Below, piece by piece: positions 8,581 to 16,888 of a stretch of DNA of 64,000 nucleotides. The notes below the pieces were generated by a model. That model saw nothing but the letters and a program-made list of their open reading frames with translations. It made no database searches and was not told the origin of the DNA. The position numbers and the translations under genes were made by a program. Source of the stretch: CBDCCT01 sp965214995 (lineage in GTDB: Bacteria; Deinococcota; Deinococci; Deinococcales; Trueperaceae); contig CBDCCT010000002.1 in assembly GCA_965214995.1 (NCBI GenBank), positions 4,960,001-5,024,000 on the forward strand. Reading direction: 5' to 3'. Each line of letters starts with the position of its first letter. Position 1 is the stretch's first letter.

Positions 8581-10194
8581 ATGAACAGCATTATCAAGGC
8601 AGCTTTCAAGTTTCTTAGTCACTGGAGGCACGCTCTTCCTGGCGCTCTAATAGCTGTTGGCGTCCTCGCGGGAATCGTAGCTACAGCAACTGCGTCTTCT
8701 AACACCTCTGAAGAGGTTGCCGCCTACATACAGAGCCTCGGTGATCCAGCTCCGGTACCTGAACCGTCTGAAAACTCCCCGGGGGGGACCACAAAAATAG
8801 AGGTAGCTGATGGAACCGAATTTACCTGTGAGAGTAAACGCTACGACCTGACGGCGCGCTTTGATGAGATTGTTGCGCTTAACCCAAACGCCGACTCCCT
8901 TTGGGCAGGCTCGCTGGTGCAAGGAACGAGCGTTCCTGACGGTGCCCCTGTGACCATCCCCCTCGAGCGCGGCGGGCCTGTCGAAATAACCGTTGTCTCG
9001 AGCGGGGGAGCTGTTATAGGGAGTCGCACCGTCGAAGTGCCGTCACTGGCGGTGGTTGGGCAGGCGGTCAACGACATCGTGAACGCTTTTGAGGGTGATA
9101 CGGCCGCCAAAATTAGTTTCACGAAGCAAGAAGGTCACAGTTTCGAGCAAAGCATGCTGCAACTCGGTCTCTCGGCTAAGTGGTTTAGCGGCAGCCTCAA
9201 AGCCAGCCTCGATATGGATAGCAAGGCGGAAACGAACAGCCTCTATATCAAGTACGTGCAAGAGTATTATACAGTTGTAACTAGCCCCCTAAGACCTGAC
9301 ACCGTTTTCGCGCCTCAGGTTACTGTTGACGACCTGAAGTTCTACGCGAACGAGGCTAACCTGCCGGCTTACGTTTCATCCGTGACCTACGGTCGTATGC
9401 TCATCATAAAAATGACCTCGACAGCTGAACACGGTGAAATGAAAGTAGCGTTTGACTACGCATACGATCCACCTGGCCCAAATCAGGGGAACGTTTTCGG
9501 GAATGCAAAGAACGAAAGTATCCTTAATAACAGCTCCTTGGATATCGTAGTGCTCGGCGGTTCCGCAGGTGATGGCATTGAACTCATCAAGACCAACGGT
9601 AGCAGTTTGAAGCAGTACCTGGACAGCGGCGCAAACTTCCCCAAAGCGTTCCTGACCTATCCCATCTCTTATAAAATCTCCTACCTCAAGGACAACTCGC
9701 TTGCTAAAGTCGGGTTCAACACCGAGTACAGCATCCGAGAGTGTAACGTCAACAGTCAGGAGGTTTTTGTGGACTTCGACCGTATGTATGTGGGCGGTGA
9801 CTGTGACGGTGTGGGTAAGGGTGAGTTCTACTGGGAATTCAATGTATTACGCAACGGCGAAGAGGATGAGCCTCCTGTGGAACGAAAGGAGGCCGACCAC
9901 ACGTCGCGGAATGGAGGCGAAGAGATACGTCTAGCTGAATCCCGCCGCATTGTCCGGCAGAAAAAAAGCGGGGAGTTAATTCAGATTACCGGCTGGGTGA
10001 GGGAGTCGGACGATGGTGACGACGACAAAACGGATGAGGATACATATGTCGGTCCTGTTAATGAAAGGTTTCTCTATCCAGTTCCCACCAATCGACAATC
10101 TAGGGTAGTCGAGATGAAAAAAGATTCAGGTTGCTGGGTAAACCTATACTATACGATTGGTCCTAAGCCACCCGGTCCGGCAGGGGGAAACTGA
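8581..10194 (+). CDS. Cholesterol-dependent-cytolysin-like pore-forming protein lacking a canonical domain 4
   Basis: A 537-aa exported protein. Residues 1-40 look like a signal peptide. Residues ~90-385 follow the thiol-activated cytolysin core in order: NPNADSLWAGSLVQ (CDC opening motif), a first membrane-hairpin region ~150-205, IKYVQEYYTV ~223, VTVDDLKF ~248, AYVSSVTYGR ~263, IVVLGGSAGDG (the Gly-Gly turn needed for pore assembly) ~322, and YPISYKISYLKDNSLAKV ~360. In known CDCs the next part is domain 4 with the ECTGLAWEWWR undecapeptide. Here it is replaced by an acidic, cysteine-containing segment (VDFDRMYVGGDCDGVGKG), possibly a metal-binding beta-sandwich. GAGGAGG precedes the ATG. 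It is a predicted pore former; its target membrane is unknown. Confidence 0.85.
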   Translation: MNSIIKAAFKFLSHWRHALPGALIAVGVLAGIVATATASSNTSEEVAAYIQSLGDPAPVPEPSENSPGGTTKIEVADGTEFTCESKRYDLTARFDEIVALNPNADSLWAGSLVQGTSVPDGAPVTIPLERGGPVEITVVSSGGAVIGSRTVEVPSLAVVGQAVNDIVNAFEGDTAAKISFTKQEGHSFEQSMLQLGLSAKWFSGSLKASLDMDSKAETNSLYIKYVQEYYTVVTSPLRPDTVFAPQVTVDDLKFYANEANLPAYVSSVTYGRMLIIKMTSTAEHGEMKVAFDYAYDPPGPNQGNVFGNAKNESILNNSSLDIVVLGGSAGDGIELIKTNGSSLKQYLDSGANFPKAFLTYPISYKISYLKDNSLAKVGFNTEYSIRECNVNSQEVFVDFDRMYVGGDCDGVGKGEFYWEFNVLRNGEEDEPPVERKEADHTSRNGGEEIRLAESRRIVRQKKSGELIQITGWVRESDDGDDDKTDEDTYVGPVNERFLYPVPTNRQSRVVEMKKDSGCWVNLYYTIGPKPPGPAGGN

Positions 10195-10432
10195 TGAACC
10201 GATCTGGACCACCAAGTTTATCGCTGACGCTAACGTGCGTGACCGCGGGAAAGACAAAGCGTAGTTGCTCACGCTGTTCGAGGTGCCGCTGGTCGTGTGC
10301 TGCGACTCTTCAATAGTCTAAATGAAGCTTGGAGGATGTTTGGGCGCTGATTGACATTAGCGAAACACGAGCTTTGTAAGCAACTACGAACATCGGAAAG
10401 CTAGGCTCGAGCTATTTCCACTACAATAGGGT

Positions 10433-10873
10433 GTGGTGCCCCATGTCAAACTGCTCGGCTCGCCCGCGATTGAATACGGCGACGCTCGGCTCGAGCCCCC
10501 GCCTAGCAAACTCACGGCGATACTCTACTATCTCGCCTATCAGGAGGGGTGGGTCGCCCGAGACGACCTCCTCTACCTATTCTACCCCGACACTTTGGAG
10601 CGTAAAGCGCGCCAGAATCTAAGACCGCTGCTCAGCAAGTTGCGGCGCTTAGACTACGCCGAGGGGCTCGAGGCAGAACCGAACCATTTGCGTTGAGAGG
10701 TTCGGATGGACACCGAAGTGTTTAAGGATGTGCTTGGGGAGAGTAACTCGGCGCAAGCAGTCGGGCTCTGACGTGAAAACTTGCTTACCAGCTTTAAGCT
10801 CCCCGCCGCACATAAATTCGAAAGCTGTTTGGCGCTTGAACCGCTGAGTTGGGAAGGCTATGATGAAGGGTGA
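10433..10873 (+). pseudogene. Decayed BTAD-regulator relic with three in-frame TGA stops
   Basis: The first 88 codons encode a winged-helix start closely resembling the N-terminus of the 2893-5751 regulator (LYYLAYQEGWVARDDLLYLF, then NLRPLLSKLRRLDY). Reading on in the same frame past TGA at 10694 gives VRMDTEVFKDVLG, and past TGA at 10769 gives RENLLTSFKLPAAHKFESCL, both BTAD-like. A third TGA is at 10871. There is no frame change. The likeliest history is a duplicated regulator lost through Trp-to-stop changes and deletion of its ATPase half. Translation of the first 88 residues alone is possible. Confidence 0.7.
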
Positions 10874-11037
10874 CATTCGGGCTTACTGCGATGCTTGCAG
10901 GAGATCGTTAGCGTGATCATCGAATACTACTTTATTTGTGAGACAGAGCTTCCAAGCGTTCAGGAAGCAGTCTTCACGGCGGGCTCCACCTTTCAGTTAA
11001 GTTAAGTCAACTCTTTGATGCAACGGTTGAGGAAACT

Positions 11038-11556
11038 ATGAGTCAGGCACCCTCGGTGCGCACTTTCGCACCACACGAGTGGCGCACGTACCGAGATCTC
11101 CGACTTCGCGCCCTCGCAGACTCTCCAGACGCCTTCGGACGGACGCTCACGGGAGAGCAGCAACGTCAAGACGTGGACTGGGCCGCTCGACTCGCTTTGG
11201 GCGCAGACGCTCGCTACCATCTTCCTCTCGTGGCAGAAGTTGGTGCTAAGCCCGTTGGGCTAGCCTGGGGGAGGATCGACCCCTCCGAGCGCGAAGTGGT
11301 TCATGTCTATCAGATGTGGGTTGGTCCGAACTTCAGACGTCTCGGTATCGGGAGGATGCTTCTAGGCACAATCATTACCTGGGCGAAAGCAGCGGATGCG
11401 CGAGAACTGGTGCTAGGTGTCACCTCCGGCAACACCGCTGCAACGCGCCTTTATACGCAAGCAGGATTCAAACCTGTCGGAGAACTTACGCCGCTTCAGC
11501 CAGGGTCGTCACATTTGGGCCAGCTTATGAAACTCACGCTTGGGGATAAGACCTGA
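11038..11556 (+). CDS. GNAT-family N-acetyltransferase
   Basis: A 172-aa protein with a complete GNAT fold. The acetyl-CoA-binding motif is MWVGPNFRRLGIGRMLLGTI (V-x(4)-R-R-x-G-I-G), followed by ELVLGVTSGNTAATRLYTQAGF, the usual N-x-x-A-x-x-L-Y-x-x-x-G-F motif B. ATG is preceded by a weak purine stretch (GAGGAAAC). It is a monocistronic gene between the BTAD relic and the broken Nudix gene. The substrate may be an amine, an aminoglycoside-like compound or a protein N-terminus; nothing decides it. Confidence 0.85.
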   Translation: MSQAPSVRTFAPHEWRTYRDLRLRALADSPDAFGRTLTGEQQRQDVDWAARLALGADARYHLPLVAEVGAKPVGLAWGRIDPSEREVVHVYQMWVGPNFRRLGIGRMLLGTIITWAKAADARELVLGVTSGNTAATRLYTQAGFKPVGELTPLQPGSSHLGQLMKLTLGDKT

Positions 11557-11672
11557 CACCTACGTTTTCCTCAGCTCGAACACGATTTTCAAGACGTGCG
11601 GTGCACTTGCCAGATAGTCCTAGCGTCAAAAATGACACGACGGTTTCGATTGACTTTATTGGCCGGCGATAC

Positions 11673-12100
11673 TCACGAGCCACCTGAAAGCGCAAGCTTT
11701 AGACCAATTTCGCCAAGCTTTACAAGTGGCAGTTGTTTCGCCTCTTCGAAGGACCACCAGGCACAAAGGTCAGTCGACCCATCAAGCTCATAGGCGAGCG
11801 ATCCACCGACAAGCTCAGCATGGTAGATGATTCGAAAGCCATGAAGGGTATGGTCTTCGTCCTCTTTAGTAAAATGAGTTGATCTCTGCCAAACCGACCG
11901 AGCGGACGACAAGCCCGGTTTCCTCGTTCACCTCTCGTATCATCGCGTCAACTGGGTCTTCTCCAAAATCTATGCCGCCGCCCGGTAAAGTCCAGTAGCC
12001 GGCGGACTCTGGGTCCTGACCGGAAATTCTACAGAGTTAAGATGCGGCGATGTTGGAGCAAAAGTCCATAGGCTGCTACGCGTGTTATCTGTCGTTTCAT
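11673..12100 (-). pseudogene. Nudix hydrolase broken by two frameshifts
   Basis: Reading leftward from ATG at 12100, the protein starts MKRQITRVAAYGLLLQHRR, then shifts frame near 12034 (RILTL to CRISGQDPE). It continues through the Nudix box GGGIDFGEDP...REVNEETGL, which has the complete G-x5-E-x7-RE-x2-EE-x-G pattern. A second shift near 11876 leads to HFTKEDEDHTLHGFRIIYH and a normal C-terminus ending at 11673. The full pattern of a ~140-aa MutT-type hydrolase is present over three frames, so the gene is recently inactivated or carries sequence errors. Confidence 0.75.
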
Positions 12101-12306
12101 AAGGGCCGCCCAACAACTGAATTATAAGACAAGCGGTCTGCTAGCATCCGTGTAAAAGATTTTTTTAGGCTGGTTAGCTGCATTTTTTGTGCAGCAGAAC
12201 GGGCCGTTCGTTGCATAAGGATCACGACCCCTCTGCTTTTGGGACTGAAGCGTTCTATGCCCTAAATCCGCTAACCTACCCCTCTAACTAAATGAGGGAG
12301 GTCACC

Positions 12307-13509
12307 ATGACTAAACGGGCAAACGGCGAAGGCTGCTTACGGAGGCGGGTGAGGGTGCGAAGGGACGGCTCGAGCTCCACCCGGTACTCGGCCGTGATCA
12401 CCACCGAATGCACCTCAACCGGGAAGCAAAAGCGCCTGGAAGGTACGTCCCGCGAGACACGCGAAGAGGCCCTCACCGATCTGGAGAAACTTCGTGTAGT
12501 GAAGAGCCGAGGTTTTCCCAACGCCTATATCACCACCCTTCGTGATTACCTCGACTACTGGCTCAGCCAAGTTCGGCCGAGGGAAACATGTGTTGTGTCC
12601 CGCAAACAGCTCGCTCCGAAAACCTATCAGGGATACAAAAGAGACGTCGAGCACTTCATCAAACCCGCCCTTGGCAACCTTAAGCTCAACAAGCTCGAAC
12701 CCATCACCATGCAACGTTGGCAGGACGGGCTCGAGCGAGAACACGGGCTTTTCGTCGCCAAGAACGCCAGCGCTACCTTGTCGAGCGCCCTAACACGAGC
12801 TGTGCGCTGGCGTCTTCTCGAGCGCAGCCCTTACGAAAAGGGAGCGGTGTCCAAAATCGTCGTGCCCCAGGTCGAGGCAGATTATTGGGAGCCGAGCGAA
12901 GCTAAGCAATTCATCACCGCCAAAGAAACAAGACAACATCCTTACTTCGTCGCTTATTACTTGACCCTAAACCTGGGCTTCAGGATGAGCGAACTGCGCG
13001 GTTTGATGTGGCAAGATATTGAATACCTCGAGAACAAGAGCACGGGTAAACCTGAACCTCACATCCACGTCCAACGTCAAGCCGTCAATGACCGCCAGGT
13101 TCCCGCTTTTTCCGAACGGCTCAAAACGAAGGCTTCCGGGCGTTATATCCCCTTACCCAGTTCGGCTCTTGAGCTATTACGGCAGCATCAGAGGGAGCAA
13201 CGGCATCGAGAGTACAATCTCGGCACCATCGTCACAAACGCTGCTGGAGGGGTTCCGACAATGGGGCACCGGAGACAAGAGTTTTATAAACTCAGTGAGA
13301 TGGCTAAGGTGCGCCGCATCAAATTTCACGGGTTAAGGCGTACGGCAGGGTCGCTATGGATTGAGGCGGGGGTCAGCTTGCTTAGAGCGTCACGCTGGTT
13401 GGGTCACAGCCACATGCGGACGACGGAGAAAATCTACATCCACCTCTTACGGGAAGCGTCTCATGGGGAGAGTATTTCGCTCGAGCGCATGCTCAAAATT
13501 GGCGCGTAG
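12307..13509 (+). CDS. int: Tyrosine recombinase (phage/ICE-type integrase)
   Basis: A 400-aa site-specific recombinase. Layout: an N-terminal arm-binding region (~5-65), a SAM-like core-binding domain (~75-175), and a catalytic domain (~185-390) with Arg in GFRMSELRG, Lys in RLKTKASGR, the HGLRRT box (H-x-x-R), His in WLGHSHMRT and the nucleophile Tyr in EKIYIHL. All catalytic residues are visible. ATG also occurs at 12292, but GGGAGG at 12296-12301 sits correctly for ATG 12307. It ends 84 bp from a tRNA-Arg 3' fragment, the usual position of an integrase beside its att site. Confidence 0.9.
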   Translation: MTKRANGEGCLRRRVRVRRDGSSSTRYSAVITTECTSTGKQKRLEGTSRETREEALTDLEKLRVVKSRGFPNAYITTLRDYLDYWLSQVRPRETCVVSRKQLAPKTYQGYKRDVEHFIKPALGNLKLNKLEPITMQRWQDGLEREHGLFVAKNASATLSSALTRAVRWRLLERSPYEKGAVSKIVVPQVEADYWEPSEAKQFITAKETRQHPYFVAYYLTLNLGFRMSELRGLMWQDIEYLENKSTGKPEPHIHVQRQAVNDRQVPAFSERLKTKASGRYIPLPSSALELLRQHQREQRHREYNLGTIVTNAAGGVPTMGHRRQEFYKLSEMAKVRRIKFHGLRRTAGSLWIEAGVSLLRASRWLGHSHMRTTEKIYIHLLREASHGESISLERMLKIGA

Positions 13510-13535
13510 TGGAAGTCGTGGAAAAGGTAGTAGAA

Positions 13536-13571
13536 CATCCTCGAGCTGCGCCAACTTGCGGCTCGAGGATG
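13536..13571. terminator. Perfect 11-bp stem-loop after the integrase gene
   Basis: CATCCTCGAGC at 13536-13546 pairs exactly with GCTCGAGGATG at 13561-13571 around a 14-nt loop, followed by TTTGT. It lies 26 bp after the integrase stop and probably ends its transcript. Confidence 0.6.
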
Positions 13572-13592
13572 TTTGTCCAGCAAAGCTTTTTC

Positions 13593-13637
13593 TGGTGCGC
13601 CCGAGAAGATTCGAACTCCTGGCCTTCTGATCCGTAC
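13593..13637 (-). other. 3' part of a tRNA-Arg(ACG)-like gene, probable attachment site
   Basis: On the minus strand this reads from the anticodon loop (TACGGAT) through a T arm (AGGAG-TTCGAAT-CTTCT) to an acceptor 3' strand CGGGCGC, discriminator A and CCA. It matches the 3' portion of a bacterial tRNA-Arg(ACG). The 5' half (a GCGCCCG acceptor strand with D arm) is absent upstream, so it is not a working tRNA. Next to a tyrosine recombinase, this is what an att site duplicated by integration into a tRNA 3' end looks like. Confidence 0.65.
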
Positions 13638-13863
13638 TCGGGTTTAGTAAAAGCTATCAAAGTTGCGTCTATAAAGCAGGTTTTGTCCATACGCTGTCTG
13701 TAGTCTCAACAAGTTCGCCAAGCTTGCGGGGGGAATGCGGGGGGAAACTGATTGTCGGCTGCCCCGGCCGAGCGACCGTGCTTCCGGAGCGCGGTTGGTA
13801 GCTCACAGAGCGCATACCTTGCACAAGGCGGCCGCGAGGACCGCGCCTGAGGCCACACCCCCG

Positions 13864-14736
13864 CTAGGCGAAATGCCTGCCCTCGAGCCGGTAGCGGGGG
13901 TGGGCGGCGATACCCCCGTGGTCCGCCTCCCCGAAGGCCAGTGCCGCCCCGAGCGCCGCGAGGACGGCGTCCAGCGCGTCCCCACCCGGGTCTCTGGCCG
14001 TCACCCGCCGCCGGTGTTCGCTGAGCGCGACGTGTGCCCGGAGGCCGCGCAGGATTTCGCGCCTGACTTCCTTCTCCTTAAAGGTGAGCGCCCCGCCCTG
14101 CGGCCGCTTGTAGTTGCGGCGCGGCAGCCCCAGCCGGTCGAGCGTCGTGGCGGGGCAGGCCTCGACCACCACGCGCGACGCCGTGGGCAGGCACCGATAC
14201 CGGAAGGGCAGGACGGCGGTGCCCGGCGTCCGCAGGAGCGGGGCCAGCACGTCGCGCATGCCGAAGAAGGTCTGGTAGATGACCCGGTAGTGGTAAGGGT
14301 CGTGAGGCGCCCTGTGCTCCAGGTCGGTCAGCCGCCGCAGGTGCTTGCGCCCGAAGCCCTCCTCGGACCTGCGCACCAGCTCGAGCCCCAGCCCGTAAGC
14401 GTCGTCGCCCCAGCTCCCCACCAGCTCGAGCTGCTCGCCCCACGCCCCGGCGACCTCCAGCGGGAAGCCGAAGGGGAAGCCCAGCCCCCAGAGGCAGCCG
14501 CCGGAGGAGGCGATCATGCCGGTGAGGTGCCCGAGGGTCGGGGCGCGCTCCGCCGAGCCGCACAGCCTCCGGAGCGGCCTCAACATCGTCAAGGCGAATG
14601 GCGGCCCTCCCCCCGAGGAGGGCTCGAGCCGGGCGACCCAGGTGGTCTTGCCCGCCAGTTTGGCGCCGGAGAAGTCGACGCCGTACACCGTGCCGAAGGA
14701 GGGGGTGTTCTGCAGGCCGAAAGACATGCCCGGCAT
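13864..14736 (-). CDS. DUF429-family predicted nuclease-like protein
   Basis: A 290-aa protein with the DUF429 pattern: an N-terminal GVDFSGAK (predicted metal-binding Asp of an RNase H-like fold), a mid-region VVVEACPATTLDRLGLPRRN and a C-terminal GGDALDAVLAAL helix with conserved Asp residues. Family proteins are predicted nucleases of unknown role, often found on mobile or defence islands. The start at 14736 is preceded by AAGG within a perfect hairpin (14737-14759). It is divergent from the 14911 gene and sits just inside the probable att site. Confidence 0.75.
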   Translation of the reverse strand: MPGMSFGLQNTPSFGTVYGVDFSGAKLAGKTTWVARLEPSSGGGPPFALTMLRPLRRLCGSAERAPTLGHLTGMIASSGGCLWGLGFPFGFPLEVAGAWGEQLELVGSWGDDAYGLGLELVRRSEEGFGRKHLRRLTDLEHRAPHDPYHYRVIYQTFFGMRDVLAPLLRTPGTAVLPFRYRCLPTASRVVVEACPATTLDRLGLPRRNYKRPQGGALTFKEKEVRREILRGLRAHVALSEHRRRVTARDPGGDALDAVLAALGAALAFGEADHGGIAAHPRYRLEGRHFA

Positions 14737-14759
14737 GATACCTTAGTTTTTAAGGTATC
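14737..14759 (-). promoter_or_regulatory. Hairpin covering the ribosome-binding site of the DUF429 gene
   Basis: On the minus strand GATACCTTA, a 5-nt loop and TAAGGTATC form a perfect 9-bp stem ending one base before the ATG at 14736. The AAGG that would serve as Shine-Dalgarno lies in the 3' arm. Either the hairpin hides the ribosome site in the RNA (translational control) or the palindrome is an operator for a dimeric repressor. Confidence 0.5.
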
Positions 14760-14910
14760 GGTGTCTGCCTTATTTTTAGGCCGTTCCCGGAAAAAAGTTC
14801 CCAGCGACAGGGCGAGCGCGCCGGCAGACCGGTCCGGTGAGCGCCGTTACGCGGGTCCTCGTTCTGAGGTCGCGCGGGTGTCAAGAGACCGGCGTGTTAA
14901 ACTGGGTCGG

Positions 14911-15264
14911 ATGGACGCGATAACTATCTTGCCGACGCATCAGCCCGAGGGGCCTTACGAGGCCGCCCGGGGGACGCTGCGCGCGAAAGGCCGGACGGCG
15001 GGCGAGGCGCTAGACGCGCTCACGGCGCTGCTCGAGCCGGAGGCCGCGACCCACGTTGTGATCGTGCAGGCGCAGCGCCCCGACCGCTTCTTCGGCGCGG
15101 CCGAGCAGATACGCCTCGAAGCGCTGATGCGGCGCTTCCGCGACGCGCAGGCGGGCGGGGAGCCCCTCGGCGAGGCCGAAAGGGCTGAGCTCGAGCGGCT
15201 CGTCGACATGGAGTTGGAAGCCTCGGGGCGACGGGCGGAGGCGCTCGCTGACGCGCTTGAGTGA
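14911..15264 (+). CDS. Small acidic helical protein of unknown function, paired with HNH gene
   Basis: A 117-aa protein starting MDAITILPTHQPEGPYEA. The first ~30 residues are mixed; the rest is strongly helical and acidic (EPLGEAERAELERLVDMELE), so it may form a coiled coil. The reading frame is open far upstream, but that part is antisense to the DUF429 gene and is not believed; ATG 14911 is the first sensible start. Its stop overlaps the GTG start of the HNH gene by 4 bp (GTGA), so the two are translationally coupled. A role as partner or inhibitor of the HNH nuclease is inference only. Confidence 0.7.
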   Translation: MDAITILPTHQPEGPYEAARGTLRAKGRTAGEALDALTALLEPEAATHVVIVQAQRPDRFFGAAEQIRLEALMRRFRDAQAGGEPLGEAERAELERLVDMELEASGRRAEALADALE

Positions 15265-15662
15265 ACCCCCGCTATCCCAAGGTCGCGGCGCGGGCGCGCC
15301 ACCGCTGCGAGTACTGCAGAGCGCCCGAAGCGGCCTTTAACCTCGCCTTTGAGGTTGAACACGTCATCCCCCTCTCCAGAGGCGGCGCCGATACCCCCGA
15401 CAACCTCGCCCTAGCTTGTAGATCATGCAACCTCTACAAGGCCGCGAAATTTACCTGCCTCGATCCTGCGACAGGCCGAGAGGTCGCCCTCTTCCACCCG
15501 CGCCGGGACGTTCACGCCGAGCACTTCGAAGTCGACCCAGACCTAAGCTTCGTTGGCCGCACCGACATAGGGAGGGCCACGCTCGAGTGCCTGGCGATGA
15601 ACAGCGACCGCCAGATAAGAGTTAGACGAGCTTGGCGGCGGCTGGGACTGTTTCCAGGATAA
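15261..15662 (+). CDS. HNH endonuclease-family protein
   Basis: A 133-aa protein dominated by an HNH domain: HRCEYCRAP (first Cys pair), FEVEHVIPLSRGGADTPDNLALACRSCNLYKA (the H of EHVIP, N of DNL, second Cys pair in CRSCN). The C-terminal ~60 residues carry a conserved tail (LFHPRRDVHAEHF) typical of small stand-alone HNH proteins. These cut DNA using a metal held by the beta-beta-alpha fold. GTG start overlaps the previous stop. It could be a restriction, homing or toxin-type nuclease. Confidence 0.85.
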   Translation: MNPRYPKVAARARHRCEYCRAPEAAFNLAFEVEHVIPLSRGGADTPDNLALACRSCNLYKAAKFTCLDPATGREVALFHPRRDVHAEHFEVDPDLSFVGRTDIGRATLECLAMNSDRQIRVRRAWRRLGLFPG

Positions 15663-15849
15663 GTCTCTGCGTCGTCTCCCTGAGGGAGTATCTTCTGCGC
15701 GTGCGGCGTCCATCGAAGGCGTACGCATTATCTGCCTCAAACCCACAGATGAGGACGAGCTGAACAGGGATGCTCTAAAACGGTACGGCGCACGATACAT
15801 AATTTATGACACGCTAATCTGGCAGACACAAAACAGTTATGAGGGATAA
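15619..15849 (+). pseudogene. Possible gene fragment, 76 open codons without a start
   Basis: In the frame +1 to the HNH gene, an open stretch overlaps its end and runs to TAA at 15847. The last 45 codons look coding (GVRIICLKPTDEDELNRDAL, then YGARYIIYDTLIW). There is no ATG, GTG or TTG. It may be the tail of a lost gene brought next to the HNH gene by recombination. I do not recognise the family. Confidence 0.3.
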
Positions 15850-15957
15850 CTCCGAGGGCCAGAAGAAATCCTCAAGGATTATAAATACAGTGAACCACCT
15901 ATCCGAGCCGAGTGACGGTAAGATGTCAGTAATGGGCAGGGTTTAGGTGGCGTGTGT

Positions 15958-16800
15958 ATGTTTGGCGAGATCAAGGGGTTCCCGGAAGGCGCGACCTTCG
16001 AAACGCGCCGCGAGCTGTTTCTGTCCGGCGTGCACGCTCAAATCATGAAGGGCATTCAGGGCTCGGCGGCCCGCGGCGCGGAGTCCATCCTACTGTCCGG
16101 GGGTTACGAGGACGACGAGGATTTCGGCGGTTTGATCTTGTATACCGGCGAGGGCGGGCGTGACGCGGAAACCGGACGGCAAACGGGGCATCAGACGCTC
16201 GTCAGAGGGAACTTGGCGCTAGCTAAGAGCTGCCTTTCGCAACTTCCCGTCAGGGTGGTGAGAGGACACAGACATCGCTCCGCTTTCGCGCCAAAAACGG
16301 GGTTTAGGTATGGTGGGCTTTTCCGAATCAGTGACTACTTCCGCGAGCTCGGCCGGTCGGGGTTTTACGTCTGGCGCTTCCGCCTGGAGAAGCTTGGCAC
16401 CGCTGCGGAGGAGTTTGGCATCGCGGCGTCCGGTGAAAGCTACGATAAGCGTTCGGCCATACGCATCTCTCGGATCGTCCGGGAATCGGGTCTCGCACTT
16501 ACCGTCAAGCAGATGTACAGGTATTCCTGCCAGATGTGCGGCCTCCGCCTCTCGACGCCTGCCGGACCCTACGCGGAGGCCGCGCACGTTTTACCTCTCG
16601 GTCGTCCACACAACGGCCCTGACGAGCTGGCGAACATGCTTTGCCTCTGTCCTAACCACCATGTCCTTTTCGACTACGGCGCGGTCGGGGTGGAAGACGA
16701 CTTGAGTCTGATCGGCTTGCCGGGTAGACTGAGGGTTAGCGGTAAACACGGTCTTAACGAAGAATACCTGAGAGACCACAGGCACCGGTACGGCCTGTAG
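15958..16800 (+). CDS. SRA(YDG)-HNH modification-dependent restriction endonuclease
   Basis: A 280-aa two-domain nuclease. Residues 1-~150 match an SRA/YDG domain (FGEIKGFPEGATFETRRELF at the start, LSGGYEDDEDFGGLILYTG, then a glycine-rich HQTLVRGNLALAKS loop), which flips out modified cytosines. Residues ~210-265 form an HNH nuclease (YSCQMCGLRL, AEAAHVLPL, NMLCLCPNHH). This is the SRA-HNH architecture of type IV restriction enzymes that cut DNA carrying 5-methyl- or 5-hydroxymethylcytosine. GTG at 15952 is too close to AGGTGG (15945-15950); ATG 15958 has proper spacing. It probably guards against modified phage DNA. Confidence 0.85.
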   Translation: MFGEIKGFPEGATFETRRELFLSGVHAQIMKGIQGSAARGAESILLSGGYEDDEDFGGLILYTGEGGRDAETGRQTGHQTLVRGNLALAKSCLSQLPVRVVRGHRHRSAFAPKTGFRYGGLFRISDYFRELGRSGFYVWRFRLEKLGTAAEEFGIAASGESYDKRSAIRISRIVRESGLALTVKQMYRYSCQMCGLRLSTPAGPYAEAAHVLPLGRPHNGPDELANMLCLCPNHHVLFDYGAVGVEDDLSLIGLPGRLRVSGKHGLNEEYLRDHRHRYGL

Positions 16801-16888
16801 CTGAAGGCCGGCTCACGGCTCCATAACCTGAGAGCAACGCGTGCCTGTTCATGTTTGCACACGCTCCTCGCCTGCTATCGTCGGCAGT

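Noticed and set aside
13735..14910. Long plus-strand open frame leading into the 117-aa gene
   Set aside because: It is antisense to the DUF429 gene, Pro/Arg-rich and motif-free; only the part from ATG 14911 is supported.
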